Below are positions 1 to 12,350 of a DNA stretch of 64,000 nucleotides, piece by piece. Below the pieces are notes generated by a model that searched no databases, was not told where the DNA came from, and worked only from the letters and a program-made list of their open reading frames with translations. Position 1 is the first letter of the stretch, and every line of letters begins with the position of its first letter. The position numbers and the translations under genes are program-made. Source of the stretch: Bagarius yarrelli (taxonomy: Eukaryota; Chordata; Actinopteri; Siluriformes; Sisoridae); NCBI GenBank assembly GCA_005784505.1, contig VCAZ01000050.1, positions 1,952,001-2,016,000 of the forward strand, written 5' to 3'.

Positions 1-1329
1 CTGTTTTTATTGTTAGCTGTTAAGGACTGAACCTGACCTGCTCTATTCCCGTGTTATTTCTCTGTTATGTGTTGAGATTCAGTGTATTGTTCTTGTTGAA
101 GTAATGTATAAATAATATGAATAAGTACTTCCTTCAATAGATTGAGGATATGGCTGTGTGTCGACTCATTCACCGTTGAGTGTGGATTGTAATACTGTAG
201 TAAAGTTATTTCACTGGGATCGTTATGCGATTCGGTGTGTGAGGGTTATTTATATAAAGCGTTCCGCAGAATTTCCATAAAGAATTCTGCAGGATCACCG
301 CCACCGGAACAGAAAAACAGATCAAAGGAACAAATCTCACACAATGACAATACTCTTGAACACACACACACAGATACACATATGCAAACACACAACGAAT
401 AAAAATACACACTTTAAAATATACCTATACCAATGGTGCTGGAGTTTTAGGATAATTCTAAGGGCCCAATCACCCTAGGGGGCTTCCAGAGATCTGTTTG
501 ATTAGTAGTAACAGTGTGGTAGGGGGCCCAACCTACCAAACTTTCATATAAGGCCTAAAATTACTAGTGGCACCCCTGATCTATACACACACACACAACT
601 GTACGCATACACACACATGCACATACCCTCTCTGACAGCATGTAAATTCACAGGTCGTTACTCTAACAGGATTGTTGCCGGTGGCTTTAAAAGCACTAAC
701 AGCAGTACATTTTGCCTACGATAATGTAATCAACTAAAACCCCAACTAAACCTGACAGCATCCTAGTGAACCAACTACACACGGAGACCCGACATGACAC
801 ACAGGATTACACACAGTACCTAAAGTGAGGTATAAATGGTTTTATAACACTTTTAAATTAGGCTTGGATTCCCTCATACACCAAATAAACTATAGAATTC
901 ACTGATAAACTGAATCGGATGTTAGATAGAATAGAATTCACTAGATATGCATGCTATATCCATCCATTCCTACAGTTATTTATGTATAAGTTTGCAGCAC
1001 TTCTTTTCTGAAGTCCGATCGCTCCTTCCGTGTCCACCTGCGGTATGCAGACAGCGTGTACTTAGCATGCCAGACTTGCATCACAGAGCCACCTGCTGCT
1101 TACATCACTGTCGTCTCACTGACAACAGAAATGACAAACAGCACAAGTATCAAATGTCACATGTTAACACCAACATTCGTCAAAACCTTGATTACCTTTC
1201 AAAGCTTACAGCTCTAAAAAACAGACAAAGACGGATCTGTTTACACACTTAAAAATCTTGCTAATTACTTAGTAAGTCCTGAATGCTTTAGCAACTCAGT
1301 ACTCAGTAAGTTCTTATCCTGTTAAAGTC

Positions 1330-1880
1330 CTCCACGTCCACTACGTTCTCAAAACTGTTCGGGAGGCAGACACACACTGTCAGTTTAACACTAGATTAAA
1401 GACCCATCTCTTTAACCTGGCCTACACATAACACACTTACACATTTCCATTATCCGAATCTGTTAAAGGATTGTTAGGCTGCAATAATCAGGTCAACCGG
1501 AACCGCCTACACCACCAATAACACACAGTGTATCTGTCTATCAGAGGTAGAATGATATCTACACTAACATATGACTGTTTCTGTCCTATTCCGAGCTCAC
1601 CGTCGCCACCAGATCCAGTCTGTATCCCGTCCAGTCGGTGGAGCAGCACTTACAGACAATAAGCTTCATATTCCCAGTGATGCCCCTTGTCTTCCAGATG
1701 AACATCCATAAAGACCATGGACACTTTACTGCTGCATGGAATAACCTGCTGGATGGTCTGATCAGAGGAGAACTGACCCCCCCGACTGAACCTGATTTCT
1801 TAGGGGTTTTTTTTATCCATTTTGTCACCGATGGAGTTTTGGGGTTTTTTGCTGCTTGCCTCTGGCTTGCTTAGTTAGAG
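1330..1880 (+). mobile_element. LINE 3' end remnant
   Basis: Near 1398-1433 the plus strand reads RLKTHLFNLAYT followed by TAA. This is the typical C-terminus of fish LINE reverse-transcriptase ORFs. The sequence that follows, to about 1880, resembles the 3' part of the same dispersed fish family. The upstream coding part is frameshifted or lost. The exact clade was not determined. Confidence 0.5.
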
Positions 1881-1905
1881 ACTCTTACACTCTTACTATT
1901 TACTG

Positions 1906-2508
1906 GGGGTGTGACAAGATACACTGGATTGAACTGGTCTCGTAAAAATTAAACGTTTTTGTGGGAAACATTTTGGTTTCCCGGTAAAAATAAATGTAAG
2001 AGAACGTTCGCCAAAGGTTAGCCTAAACACTTGAATTCAACAAAATAAGGAATGGAAGCAGTCCAAAATGTACTGTTTACTACAGTTTAGTCTGTTACAT
2101 AAGAAACAGCGAAAGAATGATAGACAAGACAAAGACAAAGACAAAACATTGTAAGAAATAAATACTCTACACCCCTGCTAGCACCATCTGCATCTGCCGC
2201 ACATCAAATGCTTTGCACGCACAATTTTACTCAACTTCTTACTCAAGTTCAACTTCTGCCAAAATTTTGTGGCAAAACATTTTGCACAATTTTTATATGC
2301 TATTAATTATCGCATATAATTTTATTACGTTTAATTTTGTAAAGCACAAGTTGATTTCAAAATGCATTTTGTACATTTTTATTCTGTGTTGTTCAGTTAA
2401 ATAAAAGACTATTTTCCTCTATTTCATCACTGGGGATTTCGTTTAAAAAAGTCTAACAATCTTGTCTCGTCTCGTCTCATGGGATAAGTGTCTCGTCACA
2501 CCCGTTAT
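1906..2508. mobile_element. Putative TIR element with TCTCG-rich end
   Basis: The left end GGGTGTGACAAGATACA (about 1909) is matched in inverse by the right end, which reads TGTCTCGTCACACCC near 2490-2504. The right inner end has repeated TCTCG units. The interior is AT-rich with no transposase. No clear target duplication was found, so the limits are approximate. Confidence 0.4.
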
Positions 2509-3189
2509 ATCTACAGATAATAATAAAACCGAACTGAGTGTTTTTTGTTGTCTCATTTGATCTGCTTTAACACAATCTCTATTGTTAAATGGCGCTAAAT
2601 AAATGAAGAAGACTAGACACTGCAGCAGTTTTATTTTATTATTGTCTCCTCTATTTGTCCTTCTTATATAACTGTTTAGAGGCTGCTTCATTAATAATCT
2701 ATTGAAAGCAGTGTATTTAATAACCAAATGACTTTAACGCATTTATCCAAATGTCCATAACTCAATAAGATTCTCTTCAGTCCAGTACTGTACAATATAC
2801 ACTAAAATATTTTCTATCTACTTCCTTAATAACTGCCGTCTTGAGGACATTTAAGAGAAGTTGTTAATGAAGATATATTGTGACTGACAAAACTGATGGC
2901 CGGTATGGATCTGTTCCCTCCATCCTCTCAGGCCCATCTGCCTGGTGTAATTCTAATTTATTCTGTGATTTATCCGTGACTGGATGAGCCAATAGAAACC
3001 TTCCAATGCTGAAGTAATTACTCCTGCCTGGATAATGAGGAATGCTATGACAGTTACGCCGCGGGTCGAGGATGCTCAGTGCAAGGTTGCAGAATTTTAA
3101 CCACTTTACTTAACCACCAGCTCTATAGACGGAGTAGAAATATGGCAGAAATTCTTATAATTCCTACTGCAGTGTTATATAATTAGTGA

Positions 3190-3378
3190 AGCGGTAAGGC
3201 AGTGGTTAAGGTGTTGGACTGCTAATTGGAAGAACGGAGTTTAATTGCCAGCACCACCAAGTTGACACTGTTGAGCCCCTAAGCAAGACCCTTAACCACC
3301 AATTGCTCAGTTGTACAAAAGAAATAAATGTAAGCCGCTGTGGATAAGGGCGTTTACTGAATGCTGTAAATGTAATGT
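3190..3378 (+). repeat. Family A SINE (tRNA-derived)
   Basis: It has an A-box-like GCAGTGGTTAAGGTGTTGG, a decayed B-box region, a 'ccaccaagtt..ctgttgagcccc' body and a tail close to CCGCTGTGGATAAGGGCG. This is a worn, full-length copy. Confidence 0.8.
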
Positions 3379-3429
3379 ATAAATGTCAATCGGTCTACAC
3401 ACACTTATTCTCATTTTGGACTAGGGGGC

Positions 3430-3545
3430 GCAATCTTAGGGTGTGTTTACACGTCATGTTTGGTTCAGTTAAAACGAACTCTGCTGCGATAATTGCAATT
3501 TGAGTAATTGAGATTGCTGCCATCCGAACCCTGGCTGCTAAAGAA
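3430..3545. repeat. Partial DNA-transposon-like repeat
   Basis: The segment begins with GGGTGTGTTTACACGTCA and ends near CCGAACCCTGG. It resembles the ends of short fish DNA elements that carry GTGTTCACAC-type termini. It is truncated and has no coding part. Confidence 0.3.
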
Positions 3546-3724
3546 AGTGCATCAGATATCTGACTTATAGATAACCTAGCTGGCTAGTTGTGTGCGTTAA
3601 ACATAACTAATTACTGCTTACCTTAATCAAAAATACTTCAAAGAAAGTTTGAGTTTCTGAATAATGTTTAAAATTGGCAAAACTTATGTCTTTATTTTTT
3701 CTAGGACGAAAAATTTATGCATCT

Positions 3725-4047
3725 TCTACACCTGATAATACTGATGATCTGCTGGAGTCTATCCCAGCTGTCTCTGAAAGGGAGAAAGGCAGGAGGGGGA
3801 CACCCTGGACAGGTCGCCAGTCCATCACAGAGCTACACACACACTCACATTCACTCCTATGGGCAATTTAGAATCACCAATCAACTTAACATACATGTTT
3901 TTGGACTGTGGGAGAAAACCGGAGAACCCGGAGTAACAAACAAGCACGGGGAGAACATGCAAACTCCACACAAGACCAGGGGAATTGAACCCAGGAACTC
4001 TTGCTGTGAGGCAACAGTGCTAACCACTAAGCCACCGTGCTGCCCCA
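3725..4047 (-). repeat. Family C SINE (DANA-like), reversed
   Basis: On the minus strand it reads from a tRNA-like head (GGTGGCTTAGTGGTTAGCAC near 4040), through the constant block AACATGTATGTTAAGTTGAT next to CTCCCACAGTCCAAAAA, to the 'ctgggatagactccagcag' tail. The overlapping open frames at this site are SINE shadows. Confidence 0.8.
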
Positions 4048-4689
4048 TAACCCTTGGAGGCATAAAGAACACACTGTAATTCCTGAATATTACAGTAAAT
4101 GTATGCCAATTTTATTTCTGATATCTACAAATAAAAAATAACTTCTGAGCCTCTGTCCATCTCTACAGATTCCAGACAAGTCCTTCAAGATGCTGCTTTA
4201 CTGTGTCTGATAGCAACACCACTATCTAAGACATGATTTCCTCAGTCATCTGTTTTTTCTCTTTAACATCTTTAAAACACTACAGCGCTCCCAGACAGCT
4301 TTTGGGAGTCTCAATTCTACATTTCTTGGCTTGCTATTTAGCTGTTAATCTCAGCTTTGCTCTTCAAGATTGCAAAAAAAAGTTGCTGATAATTCAAAGG
4401 ATTTCGAAAATTAATGAGTGATGAAAATTAATCTCTTTACGCTGCCAAAGACAGAAGCAACATGAGCGTGTTCATATTAAATAAACCAGAACAAATTTAC
4501 ATTCTAAATTAAAGAAAATCACAGGCATTCTGAATTAACTGCAAACTCGCTCCAAACATTTTATTCCAGTTTGACTTTATATTTATTTATAGCGTTCAAA
4601 TAAGCGATGTAAGTGGTTAAGGTGGTGGATTAGTAATATCAAGGTTCTGGATCTGAATTCTCAAAATATCAAGCTGCTATCACTCTATC

Positions 4690-5125
4690 AAGGACAGAGT
4701 TAACCCTTTTATTCCCTTAACCCTACATTTCTTTAAGGAAATAAAGGGTTAATAATATTCAGGGTTAATTTAGGAAAATTTAGGAATAAGTGAATGAATG
4801 GTTAAGGAAATAAAGCGCTATTTATTCCCTTTATTCCCTAAAAGGTTAAGGGAATTAAAGACTAAGGGAATGAAGCTGATTGAATTCGAATGGTAGCTCG
4901 GTGGTTAAGGTGTTGGACTGATACCTGAAAGACCAGGATTCGATTCCCAGCACGACCAAGCCACCACCGCTGGGCCCCTAAGCAAGGCCCTAAACCCTCA
5001 GTTGCTCAGCTGTATGAAGAGAGATAAATGTAAGTGGCTCTGGTTAAGGGCGTTTGTAAATGGGAAGGTGTTGATTAAAATTCTGATGCAAGGGAATAAA
5101 AGGTTAAGGAAATAAAGGGTTAAAT
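4690..5125. repeat. Unassigned element with 'ttaaccctttattccc' inverted ends
   Basis: The left end (about 4700-4723) reads TTAACCCTTTTATTCCCTTA. The right end (5093-5124) is its inverse with small changes. Further direct and inverted copies lie between them. A family A SINE (4890-5063) sits inside. No coding capacity is visible. Confidence 0.4.
4890..5063 (+). repeat. Family A SINE
   Basis: ATGGTAGCTCGGTGGTTAAG head, ATTCGATTCCCAGCACGACC B-box region and a short GGTTAAGGGCG tail. It lies inside the inverted-end repeat at 4690-5125. Confidence 0.8.
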
Positions 5126-5631
5126 CTCAACTGTGCATTGGTATAGATAGGTTGCTCTGGTTAAATGCTTTGGTGTCTGCGAGATGGTGTAAATGTAAAT
5201 ATATCCATCAGCGCAAAATAAAAAACAACAACTAGATTTGACAATAATAAACCATAAAGCCTTGTGAAGAGTCCCGAATAATGAACGAGTCCTGAGTACA
5301 TTTTACATGTAAATAAAAATCAAATCTAGTATATAAACAAATAGTATTCCATTAGTAAAATTCCACTTTGGTTATTCAAGTTATATAACGAGCAGCATGC
5401 GACGGATCATACAACAACAATTATTTACCTTCGTTAGCATAGACCAAATTCGGTCACTACCGGATTTCAAGCTGCAGCCAAAAATACTTGATTTTACATC
5501 ATTTTTCAACATTCTAAAGTTTTTTTTATGCAAAACTACTGAAATTGGTCAAAGCTGCAAAAGCAGGACTTTACTTCTAAATGACTACCAGTAAAGACAC
5601 ATACTGTATGGAAAAAACTAAGTAAAGTTAA

Positions 5632-5800
5632 GGGGTGGCACATGGTTAAGGTGTTGGACTACCAACCTGAAGATTGTGGGTTCAATTCCCAGCTCCACCA
5701 AGTCACCACTGCTGGGCCCCTGAGCAAGGTCCTTAACCCTCAGTTGTAAAAATGAGATCATTGTAAGTCGCTCTGGATAAGGACGTCTGGTAAATGTAAA
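5632..5800 (+). repeat. Family A SINE
   Basis: CATGGTTAAGGTGTTGGAC head, GGTTCAATTCCCAGCTCCAC B box and GTCGCTCTGGATAAGGACG tail. Confidence 0.85.
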
Positions 5801-5986
5801 TACTTTCTCTGATGATTGTCACACATGAATTGAAGTAGCCTTTTGGCTAAATGTGTGTTGTGATGTTACATAATAAGTCCCCCCCCCCAAAAAAAAAAAA
5901 AAAATTAGTTTTTTTTTTTAAATGCGTCCCTATATATCCCCCAGTTTCTATAAAAACCTCACCAATTTGTGTAGGTACACACACAT

Positions 5987-6690
5987 GCCACAGTATATTG
6001 TCGAAATGTTTGTGGACACCTTAGCAGCATACCCATAGCTGTGTCCTCCACAAACACAGTTTAAAGCATAAAGTTGTCTAGGAAGTCTTTGTATGCTGTT
6101 TTAAGATGCCTGCATTAAGATTCTTTGTCATGCTTAAAAAAGAAGAAGAGGAATCTTAATGCAATGTTTGGGGCAGTGGTGGCTCAAATGGTTAAGTGCT
6201 GAGTTGCTGATCTGAAGACCTGGGTTCAAGCCCCACCACTGGCAAGCCAACCACCGCTGGGTCCTTGAGCAAGACCACCAACCCTTCCTGCTCCAGGGGC
6301 GCTGTATCATAGCTGACTCTGGGCCCTGACCTCCAACTTACTAAGATGGGATATGCGAAGAAAGAATTTCACTGTGCTGTAAAAAAGTATATATGACAAA
6401 ATAAAGGCATTTACATTTTACATTAAAACAGCACCTGACCTCCATGAAGACAAGGTGTGTTTGTGTTGGCGTGGAGGAACTCGAATGTGTTTTGACGAGA
6501 GCCCCGATCCTCATCAAAATACTACATAATTGTATTTAATGAGATTATATGTATAAACTAAAACACTGACCTTACAGGAGACCTCCTCACCCAACATCAA
6601 TGTCTGATCTCACTAATACCGAATGACTTTTTCCAAGGTTTTCCAGTAGATTACTACTTCTAAACCTATAATAACCTCCATTTCTGTAAT
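5987..6690 (+). mobile_element. Tc1-like fossil split by a family B SINE
   Basis: The left part (about 5990-6165) starts with GTTTGTGGACACC, as in the other copies in this window. The right part (6420-6690) holds decayed 'ctccatgaagacaaggtgtg' and 'acctcctcacccaacatcaa' sequence from the transposase C-terminal region. The SINE at 6170-6405 interrupts them. The right terminus is lost. Confidence 0.6.
6170..6405 (+). repeat. Family B SINE
   Basis: GGGGCAGTGGTGGCTCAAAT head, GGGTTCAAGCCCCACCACTG B box, the CTCCAGGGGCGCTGTATCAT body and an 'aagaaagaatttcactgtgc' 3' end. This differs from the 3' end of the other three copies, so it is a subfamily. Confidence 0.85.
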
Positions 6691-7028
6691 AGAGGTTATT
6701 ATAGGGTAAGATTTCCATTCATTTTGACCCCAAAACTTTTGTAACCCATACACTGACATGCACCCCTTGGAGCCCTGGTTACATCTAATGTTGTTGAATG
6801 TCTATAATTTAATTTATATTATTGCTTTCAACACAGCTTTGATAACCAGATGTACCCTCACCAGTAAATGACATACGGAACCAACATGAGCTTCTACAGC
6901 AAAAGCTGAAAACCGTGGACACCTTTATCCTGAGGGCAGAACTGACTAAACGCTGAACCCTGACATTTGACTTCTACCAGTATTCTTACACATCAAATAT
7001 CTACAAACTTTGACTGGTAATCAAAAGG

Positions 7029-7190
7029 GGCAAATGGTAGCACAGTGGTTGAGGTGTTGGACTGCTAATTGGAGAATCAGGGTTTAATTCCCAGCACCAA
7101 CGAATTGCCACTGCTGGGCCCCTGAGCAAGACCCTTAAGTCGCTCTGGACAAGGATGTCTGCCATTGCCATGGATGTGATTGTAAATGTA
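7029..7190 (+). repeat. Family A SINE
   Basis: GCAAATGGTAGCACAGTGGT head, GGGTTTAATTCCCAGCACCA B box, and a CGCTCTGGACAAGGATGTCT tail that ends in a TGTAAATGTA-type run. Confidence 0.85.
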
Positions 7191-8619
7191 ATCAGTTTAT
7201 TCTCAGTCTGATCTTATGTCTGTCATGCTGTGTATGAATCCCTGTGTATGAGCTGCTACTATGGTAACGACACATCCGAGTGAGCGCTATAACAATATTA
7301 AACCACACAGTTGACGCTACAGCCAAAAATGTTGTGCGGACTGTGCATAAAATTAATCCACACCGTCTGAACAATCAGATTTGCGTATTTAACCATGCCG
7401 TAGTGGAGGAGAGAAGCGATCACTGCAACACATCATCTGCTGTCATCTTAAGACCTAAAACCCACAGAGACACTGACAAGCAGATTGTCGGAGGTTTTTT
7501 TTTTTGCTACAAGGACAAAAAATGCGAGTCTGTGGAACTATTTATGGTGCTGAATTCACAGCGCTGACAGAGAAGCACAGAAAACGACAGCCGAAGAGCG
7601 CAAAACAACTTAATCTTTAGACTAAAGACTCCAGCAGATTCTAGATCAGCAGGGGGAAGCCTGAGAAAATCTGCATGAAAGACGTGATTTCGGAAGAGTC
7701 GTCACACACATACACACCCCGCATGACACCCGGAGTAGTCAGGACTCCATCTGGACATGCGTAAGACCCAAATCACTTCAGTCCATGCGTATGGTATCTG
7801 TGTAATCTGTATGTTAAGACAAGGAAGAGACAGAGCATTGAGACGTGACGCATTTAAGACCTCCTTGTGTCTATTATTATCAGTGGTGGGCAGTCAGGCT
7901 CAGCAAGACCTTCTCTGCTGCCTAAACACAATCAGAAGCACTGACCTACATTTACAACCTAAATTCTAATATATGTTCCATAAAATTGTATTAATTTATT
8001 CCGAACAGTTTATTCTCTTCATTTCGTAGTGTTTCTCTTGCTGCACTGCTTCCAGTACGTGTATGTGGATATTAGATTTTTTGTCCAATCGGATTTAAGC
8101 TTTTATGTGCTGCCATGTCAGTCTAATCTGTCCAGTGCTTTTAGTAATAGTGCTGCCCATGTGACTTAAACTATATCAGCGATTGGACTGTTCCTTTAAC
8201 CAATTAGATTAAATTCGCCTCACAGGGCCAGTTCGCTGGTCCACAATAAAGTCATTTTTCTGTCCTCTGATTGGTCTATCAGAGCATCAACCAATACATG
8301 AATACATGTATGATGTATTTTTATATTTTTGTCATGTTATTAGATAAATATTGATTCTAAGCTGCTCCAGATGATGTACAGTTGTGGTTGTAGTGTAGAG
8401 GTTTGGAGTTTTCTCAACAGAAATGGTTTTCACCCTCATTCCGTGAAATGTCTCTCTCTCTCTCTCTCTGTAATGCTCTGAGTTATATTACATTTCTGTA
8501 AAGTATTAATCATTTCTATAACTGCGATGTGATGGTGGTATTAAGAGGTGTATCAGTCGGGTAAATTACTAATAAATGCCCAGGTACCAAATGCACCGCC
8601 GCTACTGGTTACTACTAAA

Positions 8620-8623
<4 letters not shown>

Positions 8624-8663
<40 letters not shown>
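8624..8663 (+). repeat. (CT)n microsatellite
   Basis: About 40 bp of uninterrupted CT dinucleotides. A shorter CT run lies at about 8452-8469. Confidence 0.95.
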
Positions 8664-8668
<5 letters not shown>

Positions 8669-9209
8669 GAAATGATGATCATATCGCCTTGGCAGCAGGT
8701 CAGATGCACTCTGTCTGTCCTTTATCTGCTCCTGTTACAGTAATGAGGCTTCCATTGCTCCACCCTCTTCTGTGAGACACTGGCAGCTCACCCCACATTA
8801 ATTTCTATCCACTTATAAAGAGTTTATATCTTTGACCTTTTTAAGATCGGTGTAGGCTGTATAAGAGCAGTCTGGTTCTGTCTTTCAAGCCCTTTCAGAC
8901 TTGATATTAAAATCTAGGGTTAGCTGTTTACGCTTGCCAGTTACAGATATTATGCAAGTCTTATGTGTCCACTTGTGGTCAAACCAAAGAAAGTGTTTTT
9001 CCAAATTTAACCCTCAACATATTGCTTGAAAATAGCGATATTTACTACAGTTCAGTTTTTTATAAACTGTATAACAATTTCAACAATAAACACTACAGTG
9101 CCAACAGTTTGTGGACGCCTTACCATCAGATCCATATGTGGTTTCTTTCAAAAATGTTGCTACAAATTTGGAAGCACACAGTTGTTTAGAACGTTTTTGT
9201 ATGTTGTAG

Positions 9210-10189
9210 TAGGACTGGGCGATATGGCAGAAATCTAATCTCGATCCTTTTTTTTTATATTGGTCGATTACGATATATTATATTCAATATTCAACTTCAT
9301 TGTCATTGTGCGAGGTACGTGTACAGAGCCAATGAAATGCATTTTTCACATATCCCATCTTAGTAAGTTGGGGGTCAGGGCGCAGGGTCAGCTATGATAC
9401 AGCGCCCCTGGAGCAGGAGGGGTTAAGGGTCTTGCTCAAGGACCCAACAGTGGTGGGGCTTGAACCCAGGTGTTTCTGGTCTTCAGATCAGCAACTCAGC
9501 ACCTTAACCATTTGAGCCACTACTGCCCCCTATATAGTTCGATCTATGAATGACTAAAGCCACAAAAATTAGTGGGTTTATTATTTAGGTTTTTTAAAAT
9601 GTATTGGTACTTTTATTGTGAAAGACTTTTTTTCATAACGTCTATGCCATATCTTTGAAAGAGCATGAGACACTCGATTTAAGTGCAGCAGCCATTTTGT
9701 TTGTTTGTGTAGCGTTTTAGCATTGTTAGCACCGACGTCACGTCTCGCATTCTGAGCTTTTGCTACTTTGGCATAAATGTGTCTGGACTTCGTATTTTAC
9801 TAATTTGATCTTTTACTAAACAACCGCATGATTTTTGTTGAAATGTTTTTGATTAATGGCTTTATAGGTGAGGGTGTTTTTTTTACAATTTTGTGAATGT
9901 ATGTTTGGCTGTTGGCGGTCTGACAGAGACACTGATTTTTCCTGCTGTGTTTATTGTATCTTAAAATGGTTTGCATCACTCAATCACATAAATCTCAACT
10001 TTCCAAAAATGTATGTGATTTAGTTTGCTTTTTTCTTCTGAGTGCTGTAAGACACAGACTTTACTCATAGAGCGCAATGTCCCACCAGTGAGACGGTAGA
10101 ACGAATCCATCTTGAGTAAAAATGTCCAGAGCTTATTAACGTTATAGATGAAGTTTATTGCAATTCGATATGATATCAGCCCAGCACCA
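9210..10189. mobile_element. hAT-type element with 8-bp target duplication
   Basis: The element is flanked by TGTTGTAG on both sides (9202-9209 and 10190-10197). Its ends, TAGGACTGGGCGATAT and the inverse of ATATCAGCCCAGCACCA, form imperfect terminal inverted repeats. An 8-bp duplication is the hAT hallmark. The interior has no intact transposase. A family B SINE is inserted near its left end. Confidence 0.75.
9281..9530 (-). repeat. Family B SINE, reversed, inside the hAT element
   Basis: On the minus strand it has a GGGGGCAGTAGTGGCTCAAA head, the CTCCAGGGGCGCTGTATCAT body and a TGCATTTCATTGGCTCTGTA 3' tail, followed by the ACACGTACCTCGCACAATGA end. Confidence 0.9.
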
Positions 10190-10734
10190 TGTTGTAGTAT
10201 TAAGTTATTACTTCACTGCAACCAAAAGATCCAAACCCCCTTTTCCAGCATGACAATACCCCTGTGCACAAAGCCCCTGAGTTCCATTAAGACATGATGT
10301 GTTCTGATTATGATTGGAGGGGAGTAAAAACATGAGTGTTCTGCACCGTAACATCACTGAACATCTTTGGGATGAACTTGAATGCAGTTCGACTGCATCA
10401 CAGAGCGCCTCCCCTGACATCAGTGTCTGATCTCACTAATTCTATTGCGGCTGAATGAACACATATCTCACATTGTACTGGAGAGAATTACTAGAAGAGT
10501 AAAGCAAAATGGGGAGTAAAGTTTAAAATCTAAAGTTTGTGATTTTTAGGTGTCCACAAACTTTTGGCAATATAGTTTACATCCCAAAGCTAAAAAGTAT
10601 ATACTTGTCTACTTAATAGTGCACATGCGCAAACAGAATTATTTTTTCATTTAATTAGTCCATCCATATTTACCATATTACAGCTATAACTGTATAACCT
10701 TATTTATAGATATGTGATATAGTGTGTAATATAT

Positions 10735-10914
10735 GGATACATTATTCACTCTCTTATATTATTCACTCTCTGTACTTATTGCACTGCTATTTATTGTAAA
10801 TAAGCCACTTATGCACTTCTGGTTAGATGCTAACTGCATTTCATTGGCTCGGTACACGTACCTTATACAATGACAATAAAGTTAAATCTAATCTAATCTA
10901 ATCTAATCTAATCT
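10735..10914 (+). mobile_element. LINE 3' tail with (ATCTA)n end
   Basis: A short 5'-truncated fragment ends TGCATTTCATTGGCTCGGTA then CACGTACCTTATACAATGAC and a run of 'atcta' pentamers (about 10884-10913). The 3' end matches the tail of the family B SINEs here, which points to a shared reverse transcriptase. Confidence 0.6.
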
Positions 10915-12350
10915 TTCATTAGTTTTTTTATTTTTTATTTTTAATTAGTTGGATTTTTAAATTTCCTTCCTTTTGTTTAAAGATTTAGTTTTGGAAATGC
11001 TCTCATGCAGTTATACTTGCAGGATGCACAAAATCACTCAGACTTTGATGGAGAAGATAGAGAGGAAAAAAAATAAAATAAAATAAAATAAAAACATCAC
11101 CTGTACAGGCTAAAATAGACACTCACCTCCTGGGCTCATCTATCCCACAGTCTGTTAGAGAGAGAGAGAGTGAAAGGAAAGAGAGAGAAAGAAAAGAACT
11201 GGAAGAAGGTGATGCAGGTTGGCTGTGGTTCTCAGAGGATGAGGTGGGATGCTAGTCTCTTAGCTCCAGGTTAGTGCAGTATCAGACACAGCAGGCACAC
11301 ATTTAACTGTGAACAAGAAGATGGGATTTAAAGTCAGAGAAGCAGAAGTGTAGTGGCAATGGATTAGATAAAAAGAGTGGGACAAAGTCCAGCGGGGTCT
11401 ACCCCGGGACAGTCAATGCATTGTGGGTAAACTTTCATTAGGTTTATATGTGTAATTGATTGTTAATCTAAACAGCCAAAATAAGTGCAGGTCCCTGCCT
11501 GCTTAAACAATATACAGTATTACCATATCTTTTTATTCACACCCCCCCCGACAACTAATCAACTAAAATAACGCAAAAACATAAATTAATTCAACACAAA
11601 GTTGCGTTATTGTGCAGAAAAAACTCACCAGATGTTAACATATATTTAAACATATATAAAATTAATTTACTGACGAAAATCGATCATCCCAGCATGTAAA
11701 AGCTCTTCCTTTTTAACTACATCTGGTAACAGTCATTACATTTGGAAAGAACTGGATCAACTGAAATCCAACAACATTAGACAGAAGGGTAGGAGAAGAG
11801 ATCACAGCAGGAGACGTCTGGCACAGTAACACTTTCTCTTGCAGTAATCTTAAATAGTTGCGTTCTGCCCTGAGGCCTATCTCTTGCCACAGCATTTTTT
11901 TATTAATTCATATCACATCAGGAAGCCGATGATTGCAACCGAAAGCATTTTTATCTTTGGGATGCTAACGATGCTAACCCAAGAGACAGCAGCAGCCATG
12001 GATTTCTACAGTTCCCAAAATTAAACACACAGCATTACTGTTTAACTCACTAAAGCTGGAGATGCGGTGGAGATCTCCAGGAGAACTCCAGCACAGGAAG
12101 CTTACGATTAGTAAAAAATGTTGTGGAAGAAAAGTTCTTTTCTATGTATCGCGTCTGTGTAGCTAAGTTCTTGTTTAATTTAACATACTAAAGAAAGTGC
12201 GGTTGGGCATGTAGGGTATGTGAGATCTGCCCTAATTCAACCTCATAGGCACCACCAAACATTATGGATTATAGTTTTGAAGGTAGCATTTGTTGACATG
12301 CTACATCAGCAGTTCTGTGCATTAACAACACGTAAAAAAAGACATATTTT

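Larger units (their letters stand above)
9090..10577 (+). mobile_element. Tc1-like fossil interrupted by a hAT element
   Basis: The left part (about 9090-9209) begins ACAGTTTGTGGACGCC. The right part resumes after 10197 and ends with GTGTCCACAAACTTTTGGCA near 10570, the inverse of the left end. The plus-strand right part still encodes FQHDNTPVHKAP-like sequence (around 10246-10281) and NITEHLWDEL (around 10350-10379), both from a DD34E transposase C-terminal half. Frameshifts and stops make it a dead copy. Confidence 0.7.
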
